Assembly (NCBI GenBank): GCA_030407315.1
Contig: JALQPE010000697.1
Location: 1-64,000, forward strand
Direction of reading: 5' to 3'
DNA length: 64,000 bases
Source: Asparagopsis taxiformis
Taxonomy: Eukaryota > Rhodophyta > Florideophyceae > Bonnemaisoniales > Bonnemaisoniaceae
Numbering within the stretch: position 1 is the stretch's first letter; every line of letters begins with the position of its first letter. The notes under the pieces are model-generated. The model was not told the DNA's origin and made no database searches. It saw only the letters and a list, made by a program, of their open reading frames with translations. A program made the translations under genes and the position numbers. This document shows positions 53,865 through 64,000 of the stretch, piece by piece.

Positions 53865-56015
53865 TTAGGATAGCTTTCCCGCGACAATTTGCTTTCTCCG
53901 CGATTTCAGTGCTGCAAATTTGGTCTTAATGCTTGACTCGGAAGGAGAGTCTTCTGGTAAACTGTCTTCTGAAATAGCCAGAAACTCGATTAGTTTCCCA
54001 CAGACAAAACGAGGCATGAACGAAGGGCACAGATCTAAAATAGAGTTCAATGCGTTGATGTACTTCGCATGAATTCCCTTTTTCTGTCTTTTCTGAGGAA
54101 ATTCGCCAGCGCAACTGGCAACGTTAAATGTCCTCCTTGACAGATTAGATATGTAGCTCATATAATGGTATGCTAAGCAGGAATGTCGTAACTATTAGGA
54201 TATCTCAGCCGCAATAATTGCCTCATTCTTCCAGCACTCATCTTCTTACCTTGATCTTTTTCACCTGCTTCGAACCATTCTTCGATGTCTTTGGCGTACA
54301 AGGGAACAGAATTAGCACCAAGATAGTGATCATAAGCAGGTCTCTTTGCCCATCCGTGTCGCAGCAATATTCCCAGATGGAATCCATCCTCAACTTGAAC
54401 ATCGCACAGCTTGAAATTGAGTCTTTTGTGGTATAGATAGGCGCATCAGGAGTGCCCAACATCCCAAAGGCAATTTTTCCAGCTCTGTTTAGAACTGTTT
54501 TTACACCTTGCGGACCAGCACATTACAATATGTGTACATGCATTGCCGTCTCATTACGATACAGCCTCCCGCATTTAGAGTATTTTGCCATGATTAAATC
54601 ATCTGATTCATCTTTTATCTCTTCCTGATCCTCTTCGAGTATGCGCTCTGCGTGTTCATTTGATCATCTAGATTTCAAGCCTCTCCTTCGGGCTTGCAAT
54701 GTAAGCCGTCCACGAGCCCAAACTGTAACACCAGTAATGTCACCCTAATAGGCCACATGGCGCAGAATGAACAAGTTGAGGTCAGTGAATTCCTCCGTAC
54801 TATATGTTTGACGCTGGGTATCCTCAGGAGAAACGGTTATAGGTTCATTCGCTGGTTCAGAACCTGTAGAGCGCACTTCCCTGGCGAAATATTTCCCTAT
54901 CTCGTACTGAAAATAATCACTCTCAGAAAGTCTGAAACAATTTACAATGAAATTATTGCCCTTGAATTCAGCGTAATCAAACTCAGTAAACCGTTCCATT
55001 TTGCAAATCTTCTTGGTTTCATGTGCATCTATCCATGATTGCAATGCCGGGAAATTCCGGCGCACATGCAGCATTTCAGCAGTGCAATTGACCACGCCGC
55101 CCATGCTGTTGAGCGCTTCAAAAGTATCAGAGAGAGTCGTAACATCCTTTCTGGTACTATTGCAATATCGATTAACATGCATCATTGCAATGGCATATTG
55201 ACCATCTACCGGACTCTTTCCCCGCTGCGTCTCAGAATGTAGGAAGAACTGCAGGCGTAATCCGTGATGTCCGGCAAAACATGGCGCGATAGTACGAAGG
55301 AAATTTTTTTGATAGCAGCGGGCATTGTCGGAGAAGAGATTGGTTACCGAAATCCATGGGAGTTCTATCCTCAGTCGGGCGAGAATGGCATCCAAAATAG
55401 AGCTCACTGCAATGTTATCCTGTTTCATGTCATTACTGATCAAATGGTCGAAGAAAATGGTTCGCAGTTGAGTTTCATCGGATGCCTCCACATCATATGA
55501 GCAAATCCTTCTGTACAAGATGATCTGGTACAGAAGAATTTGCTCGAAAGAATATCACAGCACCATGCTGTGAGATTCCTTTCTTCCCAAAAAAACTCCA
55601 TGGTTTTCTCCCAGAACCTTATCGGCTCAAACATCATCAAGTAGTACATAAGAATGATTCATTCGTCATTTTCCTCTTTCCCTTTCACATATTCGAATAG
55701 ATCTGTTATGCGGCTTTCTTGAATTTTACATCGTTGCTGGTGACCCATACAGAGAGTTAACCGTTCCGTCACGCTTTGTAGTGCAGTTGAAATATCATTT
55801 CGTAGAGGCACAATAGATGTCTGAATGTTTTTCAGAACTTGAAATGGAGCTAAGCATTGTGTGCACTGATTGGTCACAGGAGATTCATTCTTTCCGGGAA
55901 GTGAGAAGAGCGCAAACTGCTTGCAGTGCAGTGGGTCTTTATCTCTCTCAATATGTTCCAAATATACGAATTTCATGAACTCTTCAATTCCACTCAGTTG
56001 TGACAAGAACTGTTG

Positions 56016-56077
56016 ATGAAGATGGGGATCAGCAATCTCTTTTTCATGAAAAAGAGATTGCTGATCCCCATCTTCAT
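56016..56077. repeat. Perfect 62-bp palindrome
   Basis: Thirty-one bases on each side of the centre (between 56046 and 56047) pair without a mismatch or spacer; the next pair fails. It lies inside the transposase relic and breaks its frame. Confidence 0.95.
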
Positions 56078-56090
56078 TGCAATGATTTCG

Positions 56091-56111
56091 CGCACGGTTC
56101 CGAACCGTGCG
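56091..56111. repeat. 10-bp perfect hairpin, 1-base centre
   Basis: CGCACGGTTC, one C, then the exact reverse complement; only 13 bases from the 62-bp palindrome. Confidence 0.95.
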
Positions 56112-57060
56112 AGTCGCAGGTTATTGTAAATAAGAGTTCCTAGAACATAATACACAGCATATTTACGGTTTTGCTTTCCTTTCGTGAATGTTCTGGCCAC
56201 TTCCAGAAAACTTGTTCGCTGGAATGAAGCATGACTTTCTGAGGTTGACGTTTCTAGTTGATAACTTTTTGATCGGAGAAACTTCACATAGTCTCTGTAA
56301 ATATGTTCCCATGGAGCTCTCCGTATTACTGCGGGAAATTCTACCCATTTCTTATCGGTTTGCACACGCTTTGTACCCCAGGACAACAGTTTGACTTTTT
56401 CTGCTTTGAATAAAACTTTCAAGGCTTCCCTGATCTTATCATCACTAACGCACTGAAATGTACTAATTTTGTCACCAACAGAACCAAAAAAAGTAACAGG
56501 TCCCAATCTTTCCAGGATTGTTGGAACGTGCGACATAAAGAGCCACTGAGCAGTTTCCTCCTTTTCATACCACTTCCGTTCTCCTACTTTTGTATGTATT
56601 CATCCCTTCCCCTTTCCATATGGCGATCTGAACTTTGTTTCTCGCCAGCAGTAATTTCGGGCTGCTTGTTACGGAAACATCTAGAGCAATAGAGCGGGTC
56701 TTGGTTGTCGTTAACCGTCATTCTGAGCACACGCTGGCAATGAATCAAGTGAACTGCTGTATTGCAAAGGTCACAATTGTGCCCTCTAACTGTACGAGAT
56801 TTCGGAACAACGCATCCCTCAACACCACATTCATTTCGTGTTTCATTTAATACACCGTTCTCATTTGCTTGATTCAGTTCATTGTTGATGATTTCAACTT
56901 GTTCGATAGGTCCAGAAAGTATCTGAGAAAATGACGCATTCTCACTATCATTGTGCGAATCTGTACTACCACACGAGGATTAATCTCTATTTTCCCCTCT
57001 CAGAAGTCGATGCAATTCAGATTCATTTGATGTTGCACATAGTAGTCCTCAAAGCACTCT

Positions 57061-58214
57061 ACTCTCAGTAATTCCTTTATAAGAAGCAAGAACAACATCA
57101 ACTATAGCCCTTCGCGTAATTTTTCCACTCGATTCAGGTGGAATTCAAGGATGCTTGGTCCATCGTTTGGAAAAAAAATCATACAAATGTGTTGCATGCA
57201 GATGTTGACGAGGACCTGCAAGTCTTTTTTTATTCTTCGCGAAGATTTTCCAAAGTATGTTCGCGGCGTTCTGGACTTTGCAATCGTCTCTGGTTCCATA
57301 TGGGGATTCGAAGAAAATAAAACAAAGGATACTTCCTTAGTAGTGTCTCGCCACTTGGAGACCTGCTTTGCAGTCCATTTCTCGAGGTGCCATCAACTCC
57401 TTTCTGAACATCGCTCTTGTTGATTCTGGACTTGGCTATGTGCGCTGCTTGTCTTTGCATTGCTGCGCTTGCTTTAGGGGGTGTCCCACACCCCCTTTTA
57501 GGACCATTACAAAGGCACTGCGGACATCTAGGACATGTACCTCGCTCAATACTCTCCTTTTGTTTGTGGTCGCATGCTGGAATTTTTGAGTGAGAATTTG
57601 TTCGTAGGATGAGAGCGGGATGACGGGCGCTTCAGATTACAGTACTTTCACTTCGTTACAGAAGTAATGGAAACCCAGAGCTTTGAGATGAGATTCTTGT
57701 ATTGAGAGCGAAATTTCGTCCGTAACTTTTTTTCTTTATTTGTATCGACGGGACATTTCTGCCGTTACGATCAGACTTACGCGAATCGGACGAGCTTACG
57801 CTCATCGTTTCCCTCACTTCTCGTCCTCGAAGCGACTTGAAACTTTGCAGGTTGCTCCGAAAGACGTCCGTCTTGAAGTACAAGAAGACAGAATCCGAAT
57901 TGGTTTGTGATTCCCGTAACTCTTTTTATTTTCTTTCTCGCTTGATCACTGAACTTGGTTATTATAGTCTTGCGCCGCTCTCCGTGTACGGCGGCGTGCG
58001 TGCGACAGTCTGTCTCTATTTGTCTTACTGTTTGTATTTGGTTTAGCGGGTTCAGTGTGCGTAGTGTCTGTAGTGGCTGTAAGAGCGCCGTGATGGGCAG
58101 TGTCCGTGTTGGAGCAAAAAATCCGCTTCGCCGAATAGTCTTTGGCGTAGTGGCAGTCCCCCTGCTTCAATGCGGGGAATGACCGAGTCGGCGCATTGTG
58201 TTTGGTTAGTGTAG
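57061..58214. other. No gene recognised; small hairpin at 57476-57496
   Basis: Short frames on both strands. The hairpin AGGGGGTGT, ccc and reverse complement is the only clear structure. The right part probably holds the decayed LTR of Copia element 3. Confidence 0.3.
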
Positions 58215-58966
58215 TTATTTTGAGCATGTCTTTGAGGTTGTTGAATGTGTGGACTTCAGCGTTTTGGTTAAGATTTCCGCGAGCATTGATTTAGACGGAA
58301 CGTGCTCTAGGCGGATGTGGCCCTTTTGGATATGTTCCCGAATGTAGTGTCTTCTGAGGTCTATGAATTTGCGCTTCTTGGTGGGCGCTGTGTTCGTGGC
58401 GACTGCGATTGCAGCTTGGTTGTCAACCGTTGACACGTGACGCGTACCGTAGTTGGTGTGTTTGGCAGAGCACTGATTTCGTCCAGGATGCGGCGGAGCC
58501 ATTGCGTGGTCTGTACTGCTTGGGAGGCAGAGATATATTCTGCGGCGCATGTAGATAATGCTTGCATAGTTTGCTTGGTGGATGACCATGCAATTGGCGT
58601 ACCGTTTATCGTGTGTACAGCGCCGCTAGTGGATTTTGAGTCAGTTTGGTCGCCGGCGTAGTCTGCGTCTGCATGGTGTTGTTCCAAGTGGATGCCGTCG
58701 GTTAGGGTGCCTTTAAGGTAGCGAACTAGTCGCTTGAGATGCAGCCAGTGTCGCTTAGTGGGCATACTGTTTGCGGATGCCAATTTGCTGACGTAGAATG
58801 CTATGTCTGGTCTAGTGGTGTCTGCAATGTATCGCAGGGTGCCTATAGCGGCGCGATATGTTGTTGTGAGTAGCGGTCATTTGTGGTCGTCCGCTGTTGG
58901 TTTGTGAAGAGGGAGGCCGTCCGAGTATGGTTTGGGACTGGGGTTGGCGTTGGATTGCTTTGTTTG
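58215..58966 (-). pseudogene. pol: Copia element 3: RNase H end, truncated by element C
   Basis: On the minus strand: RYLKGTLTDGIHLEQHHA, ADADYAGDQTDSKSTSG, INGTPIAWSSTKQTMQALST and AAEYISASQAVQTTQWLRR. After a frameshift near 58,437: VDNQAAIAVATN, KRKFIDLRRHYIREHI and AEILTKTLK. This is the RNase H and tail of a Copia polyprotein closely related to Copia element 2. The upstream part is cut off at 58,966 by insertion of Gypsy element C. Confidence 0.85.
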
Positions 58967-59629
58967 TGTGGAACGATAGTTCGTTAGACGTAGTAGCTGG
59001 TACGAGCCAGTGGACACGCTGTCCTTACGAAACGAAACGAGCAGTCCACCCGCTGGTGTTTGACTGTATTGTTAGAACGGTAGAAGGTAGAGTGGTTAGC
59101 GAGTAGACACGAGCGTCACGACGCAACAATCCACGCGAGGATTACGTTAGCACACGAGGTGGTACGTCACCGGAGGCGCTCTCGACCAAGCCCGGAGGCA
59201 CTACACGCAATCAGCCTTACGTGCGGCGATGGGTAGGGAGTACGCAGCTCGACGGAGACGAAGCCTCGTTAGGCCAAACGTAAACGTAAACGTAGAAGTC
59301 AGTCGTAGACTAGAGCCGTTGCTCGATCGTTGTCTTGTCCCCTTTCCCTCCCGGCACGATGCCAATACCTATATGGCCACGATGGCATCGCTTTACAGTG
59401 TAAACACTGCTCGTAACGTCCCCGAATGGGAAGGGACCTTGTGGGTCACACGTAGGGACCCGTTGGTCCGTTGGCCGTTGCCAATACGTTCGTTGCACAC
59501 GTGTGCAGGTTGCGCGCGCGCATGCGCCAGCAATGTTCGTTCATTGCTGTCGCCGGTCGTATCCGGCGAAATTCGAATTCCGCGGAAAACGTAAATATTT
59601 GCAATTTCGGAATTGCCACGTATACTACA
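58967..59629 (-). repeat. 3' LTR of element C
   Basis: 663 bases with the same ends as the B LTR, and the B 3' LTR version at the two places where the B LTRs differ. Confidence 0.95.
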
Positions 59630-60010
59630 CAGCCCCACCCCCACACGTGGACGTCCCGGCCACGCGAGGCCCGTCAGGACGCGCCTGAGACACGGGGCCG
59701 TGGCGCCTTTTCGGGTACAACTGCGGACGTGGCAGTTGTCCCAAAAAATCTCGTTGAAACGTACATGGCCCGGTTGGCTGATCGGATCGCCACGGCGCCG
59801 GAGCGCGCGCGTGCGCTCCGGCTCTTTCGTAATCATCGCGGCCCGCCCGTTGGCGTCGTACGTCAATGCCTCGCTTAGGCGTTTTCCTGCAACGGATGCA
59901 GTGTCCAATTCCACCACGCGGGTGTGCGTCAATTCAGCGCGATACGAGCGCAGGCCGCGGCCTTTTCGTGAATCTGCCAGCGGGCATGTCGACAACGGTC
60001 GTCCGAAGGA

Positions 60011-60018
60011 TATTTAAG
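60011..60018 (+). promoter_or_regulatory. TATA-like box of the antisense gene (C)
   Basis: TATTTAAG at the same distance from the ATG (60226) as in B, within a few bases. Confidence 0.45.
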
Positions 60019-60225
60019 CGGCGGCTTAACGTGATAGCGATCGTCGCTCACCCTTCCTCTCACCATCGTCATCCAGGCCGTTGCCTTCTTCGTTCTCCCT
60101 TATCCTCTTCCCCGCTGGGTACTACTACCTCCGTTCCTTTCGTTCTCTTGTTCCGTTTTGCCCGCGTGGCTCTCGTCGTCGTGCTCGTTGCACTCGTCGT
60201 AATTATCGTGTACAGCGTAACCACG

Positions 60226-62477
60226 ATGGTTACGACTCGCAGTACCGATGCCAACACCCCGCGGCCCGCCGGCTCTGCTGGAGGTGGAGCGAGAACCCCT
60301 TCGCAGGGCGCTCCCTCCCTCGTCGGGGCCGGTGCGCCGCCAGCGACGGAAGCGTCCGTCGCGCCCGCCCCATCCGTGAGGGCGGGTGAAGCCGTTGCTC
60401 CCCAGGCCGTCGCCTCTTCGTCTCGCCCCATGGCTCCGTCTCGCCTGGTGGCTTCCGTGACGCCTGCCGAGGCTGCTAGGGCCGTCGCCCCACGTGATGA
60501 TGACGCAACGGCGTCCGACTCGGGGAATTCGTCACCCGTCATTCCGGATGCCGCGGCCCCGTCGACGGGTGTAGCCGCGATGGCAGCGGCCGCTCGTTCG
60601 CGTCGTGCTGTGGCGGCGGCCCGCACGGGCGTGCCTCGTCGTGATAGCTCGCCGCGTTCTCCTCGCCAGGACCCCTCGCCGGAGGGTGGTGACCCCGTTG
60701 GGACGGTCGGCACCGCCTCACGTGGCGGTGCGGCGCTAAACGTAGGCGTCCTGACCCACGCGTGGGCTGCGTTGCCCCGCGTGGGTATCACGGATGACGA
60801 TCTCGCCACGTTGGCCAGAGATCGTCTGGACGCCCGCGCGGTCGTCGACTATCATAGTCGACGACCGCATATTATATGCGTTCCGCCGAAGATACGTGGG
60901 GGCGAGCAGCCGGGCGTCGTTTCGCCAACGGGCCGCCGGGATCGGAACGTTACCAGATCCCGGCGTCGATACGTTGCGACCGCTCGTGGTTGCGTGACGT
61001 CAACGACGCGATCTACGTCGACCGTATGGACGCATACTTATGGAAGGGGACGCCCGAGGAACCGCCGTTCATCTCGGTGGCGTCCGTATTCGTATGTCCG
61101 CGGACACTTTCCGAAAGGCAACGTGCCGAATGGAAGACTGCTCTTTCGTTGAGCGTCATCTCCAAAAGCGTCGTGTCGTACGATGACCACTTCGCTCTCC
61201 GCCACGTGAACGCGGACGACTATCGTGTGTCGCACGCGTCAGCTCCGTGGGTCGTCCCGAGCGAGCTCTACTTCCCGCCGTTGCCGGAAGTAGTCGAGGA
61301 GTTTCCGTACCCCCGTGGGTCGTCCACGTTATTACCACGCGTGGTACATTATTTCACCGATGCCGTGAAGGACGCGCCTGCCCCCGTGAAGGAACGTTTC
61401 CTTATGGCCGTGGACATCGAACACGCAGCGATGCTCGCGTGCTCGCTATTCGTGGAACGTCGTGTGTTCGGGCGCGCGTGCCTACTGCCGGAGTCCACGT
61501 TGGACTTCCTGGCCGATTACGAGATGCTTCGTGCAATCCCGGTTGACGGTTCCGACACGTTTGTCTCCGTCACCAGCGCGTTGGCTGAGGTTCGCGGCGC
61601 CCTTGCGTTGGGGCCGGAGTATCGGGTTATACGTCCCGATTACGCAAGCGGCGATAACCAGGAGTTCGTCTCCGTTCGTAGCGATGGGGCTTACGTGCCG
61701 CGGGTCGCTTCCCGTTCCGAACGCCGTCGTGGCAATCGTGCCGGTTATTTCGGCGGCCTCGGGGGCAACGAGCGCCCCCGAGGGACACGTTCTGGCCGTC
61801 GTGGCCATCAAAACGAAGCGCCGCGTGCGCCGGATCCTCGAGAGGTCGTGCCACGCGAGGCTACGGAAGGGGGCAACGTTGCCCAGGTCGTTCGTCCGAA
61901 TGTGGCCACGCCGGCCGAACGCGCGCCACGCTTCGTGAGCCTGGACGACCGCGTCTCCGATGAGGATGCCCGTCGGCTTCTCGGTACGTCGATGTCCGCT
62001 CCGCCTCGTGCGGACGGCTGGGTTATTCGTTCCCTCATCTCGTCCGTGGCTCGCGCAGCCGAAGAGTTCAGGGCCCAGACGTTGGACCTGACTGCCCGCT
62101 TGGCAACGGAACGCGCGATTTCGGAGCGTCTCGCCGCGGCGACTCGTAGTTACGCGCCGCCCGTTGGCGTTCGTAATGAACCGTACGGTTACGCGAGTGG
62201 CGGCGGCTTCGGCGACCCCGTCGGGTATGGTCACGCAGCGGCGTACCTGCCACGCGACCCCGCTCCGGCGCGCCCTTCGGATACGCGCAGTCACGGGACT
62301 GCGGATCCTTACGCTAGGGATCCCGCGTCTCGTCGCGAGCGAGCCCCCGTGGTCACGCAGACCGTCGATCCGTACGCGCCGGGCTTCGTTCAGCCCAGTC
62401 GCAGCCGCAGCCACGATAGCCGCGGCGAAGGCCCTGGTCCGTATGACCCTGCGGGCAAGCGTTCTCGTCGCTACTAG
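60226..62477 (+). pseudogene. Antisense gene of element C, frameshifted by a palindromic insertion
   Basis: Almost identical to the intact gene of B; I noted one substitution (SSPRS for GSPRS) besides the indel. At 60,853-60,875 an insertion that is not a multiple of three replaces the HVDY-coding segment of B and creates a 31-base palindrome, so the product from the ATG changes frame at residue 209 and ends near 61,152. The remaining 533 codons are open from 60,876 in the original frame. Confidence 0.85.
60838..60868. repeat. 31-base palindrome in the antisense gene of C
   Basis: 15-base arms, perfect, around a single C; followed by a second small palindrome CGCATAT-t-ATATGCG. Absent in A and B at the same site. 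Confidence 0.95.
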
Positions 62478-64000
62478 GTCGTTCCTAGGTTAGTTCGTAG
62501 GCCACGTCGGCTCTAGCATCGTATTGCTTCGTAAACTTCGTCTTGTTTCTTTGCGTAATCGCATGGCTCCGTTGAGCTTCGTAATTTGCGTTTGGCAGGT
62601 CGTCTGCAGAAGAGGAGGGGTTTAGCGTTAAGCCCCTCCCCACAATTTTTTTGTTGTGGCGTCTACCCCGTCGGGTGTCGTATGGCTTACGTAGCCCGTG
62701 CTTCGAGTTCGCGGCGGCGCGTGCCCGTTGGCAGGTTCGTAGCACACGCAATTATTCGGCAAAGCGGCGGCGCGTAGCGGCGGCTTTTCACTGCGAGTGG
62801 TACGTTAACCTCGATCATAGAGCCCGTTGGCGTGCGTATCATTTAGTAACTAACTCGAAAATCGTTTCCGCCGTCGTTTCTCGTTCGGATAACCCCGTCG
62901 GGTGTCGAATTTCGTTGAGCATTCGAGCTCCTTAGCGCGTAGCACATCGGTGCCAATTTTAATTTTGCTCCGATGAGCTTGGCGGAAAATTCGTCGAACG
63001 TCAGACCGACGCGCACGTGAGTCGGTTTGACGTTCTACGCCGTGGCGTGTACGCAGTAATTCGTCGCAGTACGTTGCGGTTTCGTTGACAACGTGGTGGC
63101 CGGCGGGCTTGGCTTTTCGTATAGCCGTTGACGTCATTAGCGCCGTCGCGCTTCGCGTTGCCGCGGCTTCACGTTGGCCAGTGGCGTTATCATTTTGTAA
63201 CTATCTCGGAGTTCGTTTCCGCCGTCGTCCCTCGTGCGGATAACCCCGTCGGGTGTCGAATTCCGTTGAGCATTCGAGCTCTCTGGCACGTAGCACGTCG
63301 GTGCCAATTTTAATTCGCTCCGGTGAGCCGGACGAAAAATTCGCTAAGCGTCAGGCCGACTCGCGCGTGAGTTGGCTTGACGTTTCACGCCGTTGCGTGT
63401 ACGCGGCAGTGCGTCGTGGTTCCCTAGACAACGTTTTTGCCGGCGGGCTTGGCTTTTCGTATAGCCGTTAACGTTATTAGCGCCGTCGCGCTTCGCGTTG
63501 CCGCGGCTTCACGTTAGCCGGTGGCGCAATCGTTGCGATAGTCCACTTCGCGTGGTAGCGACGTTCGCTGCGGCGTCCGAGGAGCGTTTCGTTAGCTCAT
63601 TCGTTATGTGGTGCGACGTGCACCTGGGCATACGTAATGCTCGCCCTCTACGCCGTTGCGTAATTTCGTTTATTCGCCTTGCGAACCCGACGGGGACGCG
63701 ATTGACGGGGTCGTTTCGCATGCCCGCGGGCGTTTGAGGCTGCCTCGTGAGCCAAGTTCGTCGGCAGACGTTGCCTTCAGCTGTGCCGTTTACGTTGGCT
63801 ACCGCTTGGACGCCGTTGCGTATTCGTGTTTCGTTACGTGCGTTCGACTGGCCGGCGGGCTTTTCGCTTCCGCGCGTCGTTCGTTATGCCCGCGTGGCAG
63901 GACACCGTTGTGTCGTTCCGTGGTTGCCGTACGTGGCTACCGCGTTCGGCGTCGTGCCTCACGGTGGCGATACGGTTCGCCGTCCGTCGTCGCGGCCTCG
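62478..64000. other. Spacer of element C
   Basis: Same sequence as 36893-38430 of B with scattered differences, including the double hairpin and both tandem units. No gene. Confidence 0.8.

Larger units (their letters stand above)
53865..57060 (-). pseudogene. DDE transposase-like gene with SDNA.CY core, broken
   Basis: Minus-strand fragments in order. Zinc-binding N-terminal part about 56,860-56,650 (CDLCNTAVHLIHC, then LYCSRC). 56536-55994 basic segment. 55,940-55,720 more Cys pairs (CTQCLAPF, CMGHQQRC). Core 55518-54745: VTNLFSDNARCYQKNF and FFLHSETQRGKSPVDGQY. C-terminal part 54,367-53,865: GWAKRPAYDHYLG, EAGEKDQGKKMSAGRM, SYISNLSRRTF. The order SDNA.CY / E.Q.GK...D / GWA...GE..G.K..a..M...I..lsr matches a widespread transposon-derived protein type I know but cannot name with certainty. 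Frameshifts and a 62-bp palindrome break it. Confidence 0.5.
58967..64000 (-). mobile_element. Gypsy element C, 3' part, runs off the window
   Basis: Starts with a 3' LTR in minus orientation at 58967, contains the antisense gene (plus) and about 1.5 kb of spacer; pol, gag and the 5' LTR must lie beyond 64000. Sequence is nearly identical to B, so B and C are sister copies. The target duplication should be GTTTG (58962-58966 here). Confidence 0.9.

Overview
The window is eukaryotic, transposon-dense DNA. I see no host housekeeping gene, rRNA, CRISPR or bacterial-style operon. Element types present: chromodomain Ty3/Gypsy, Ty1/Copia of two kinds, two kinds of large DDE transposase relics on the minus strand, and a tyrosine-recombinase relic. 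This mix fits a fungus, red alga or oomycete, but the host cannot be named from this sequence.

Layout. 1-6.5 kb: a decayed Plavaka/KDZ-like transposase (minus), a higher-order tandem repeat (4203-5.4 kb), a 24-bp minisatellite and a ten-copy 43-bp satellite. 6.9-9.7 kb: broken Copia element 1 (plus). 10.1-12.4 kb: broken Copia element 2 (minus), split by a solo LTR with a CTGTT target duplication. 12.8-14.8 kb: LTR and gag remnant of a second Gypsy family (D). 14.8-21.5 kb: AT-rich DNA with a second transposase relic and several perfect palindromes. 21.5-24.5 kb: broken Copia element 4 (minus), of a different lineage. 24,985-52,176: Gypsy element A (plus), with sister element B (minus) nested inside it at 33,394-46,885. 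Target duplications GCGTG (A) and TAGAC (B) fix both insertions to the base. 52.3-53.5 kb: tyrosine-recombinase pseudogene. 53.9-57.1 kb: another DDE-transposase pseudogene (minus). 58.2-58.97 kb: end of Copia element 3 (minus), cut by Gypsy element C, which runs off the right edge.

The main discovery candidate is the A/B/C Gypsy family. Each full element is about 13.5 kb and has 5' LTR, gag, pol (joined by a textbook -1 frameshift signal: GGGAAAC plus a perfect 10-bp stem), a 2.3-2.5 kb structured spacer, and a large gene on the OPPOSITE strand between pol and the 3' LTR. That antisense gene (746 codons, intact in B) has a conserved TATTTAAG box and a strong ATG context, and I recognise no domain in it. 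A has intact gag-pol but a frameshifted antisense gene; B has an intact antisense gene but a 1-base deletion in pol.

The second theme is the number of perfect or near-perfect palindromes (16-62 bp). One, in the antisense gene of C, is at a site where A and B carry different alleles, so its origin can be followed.
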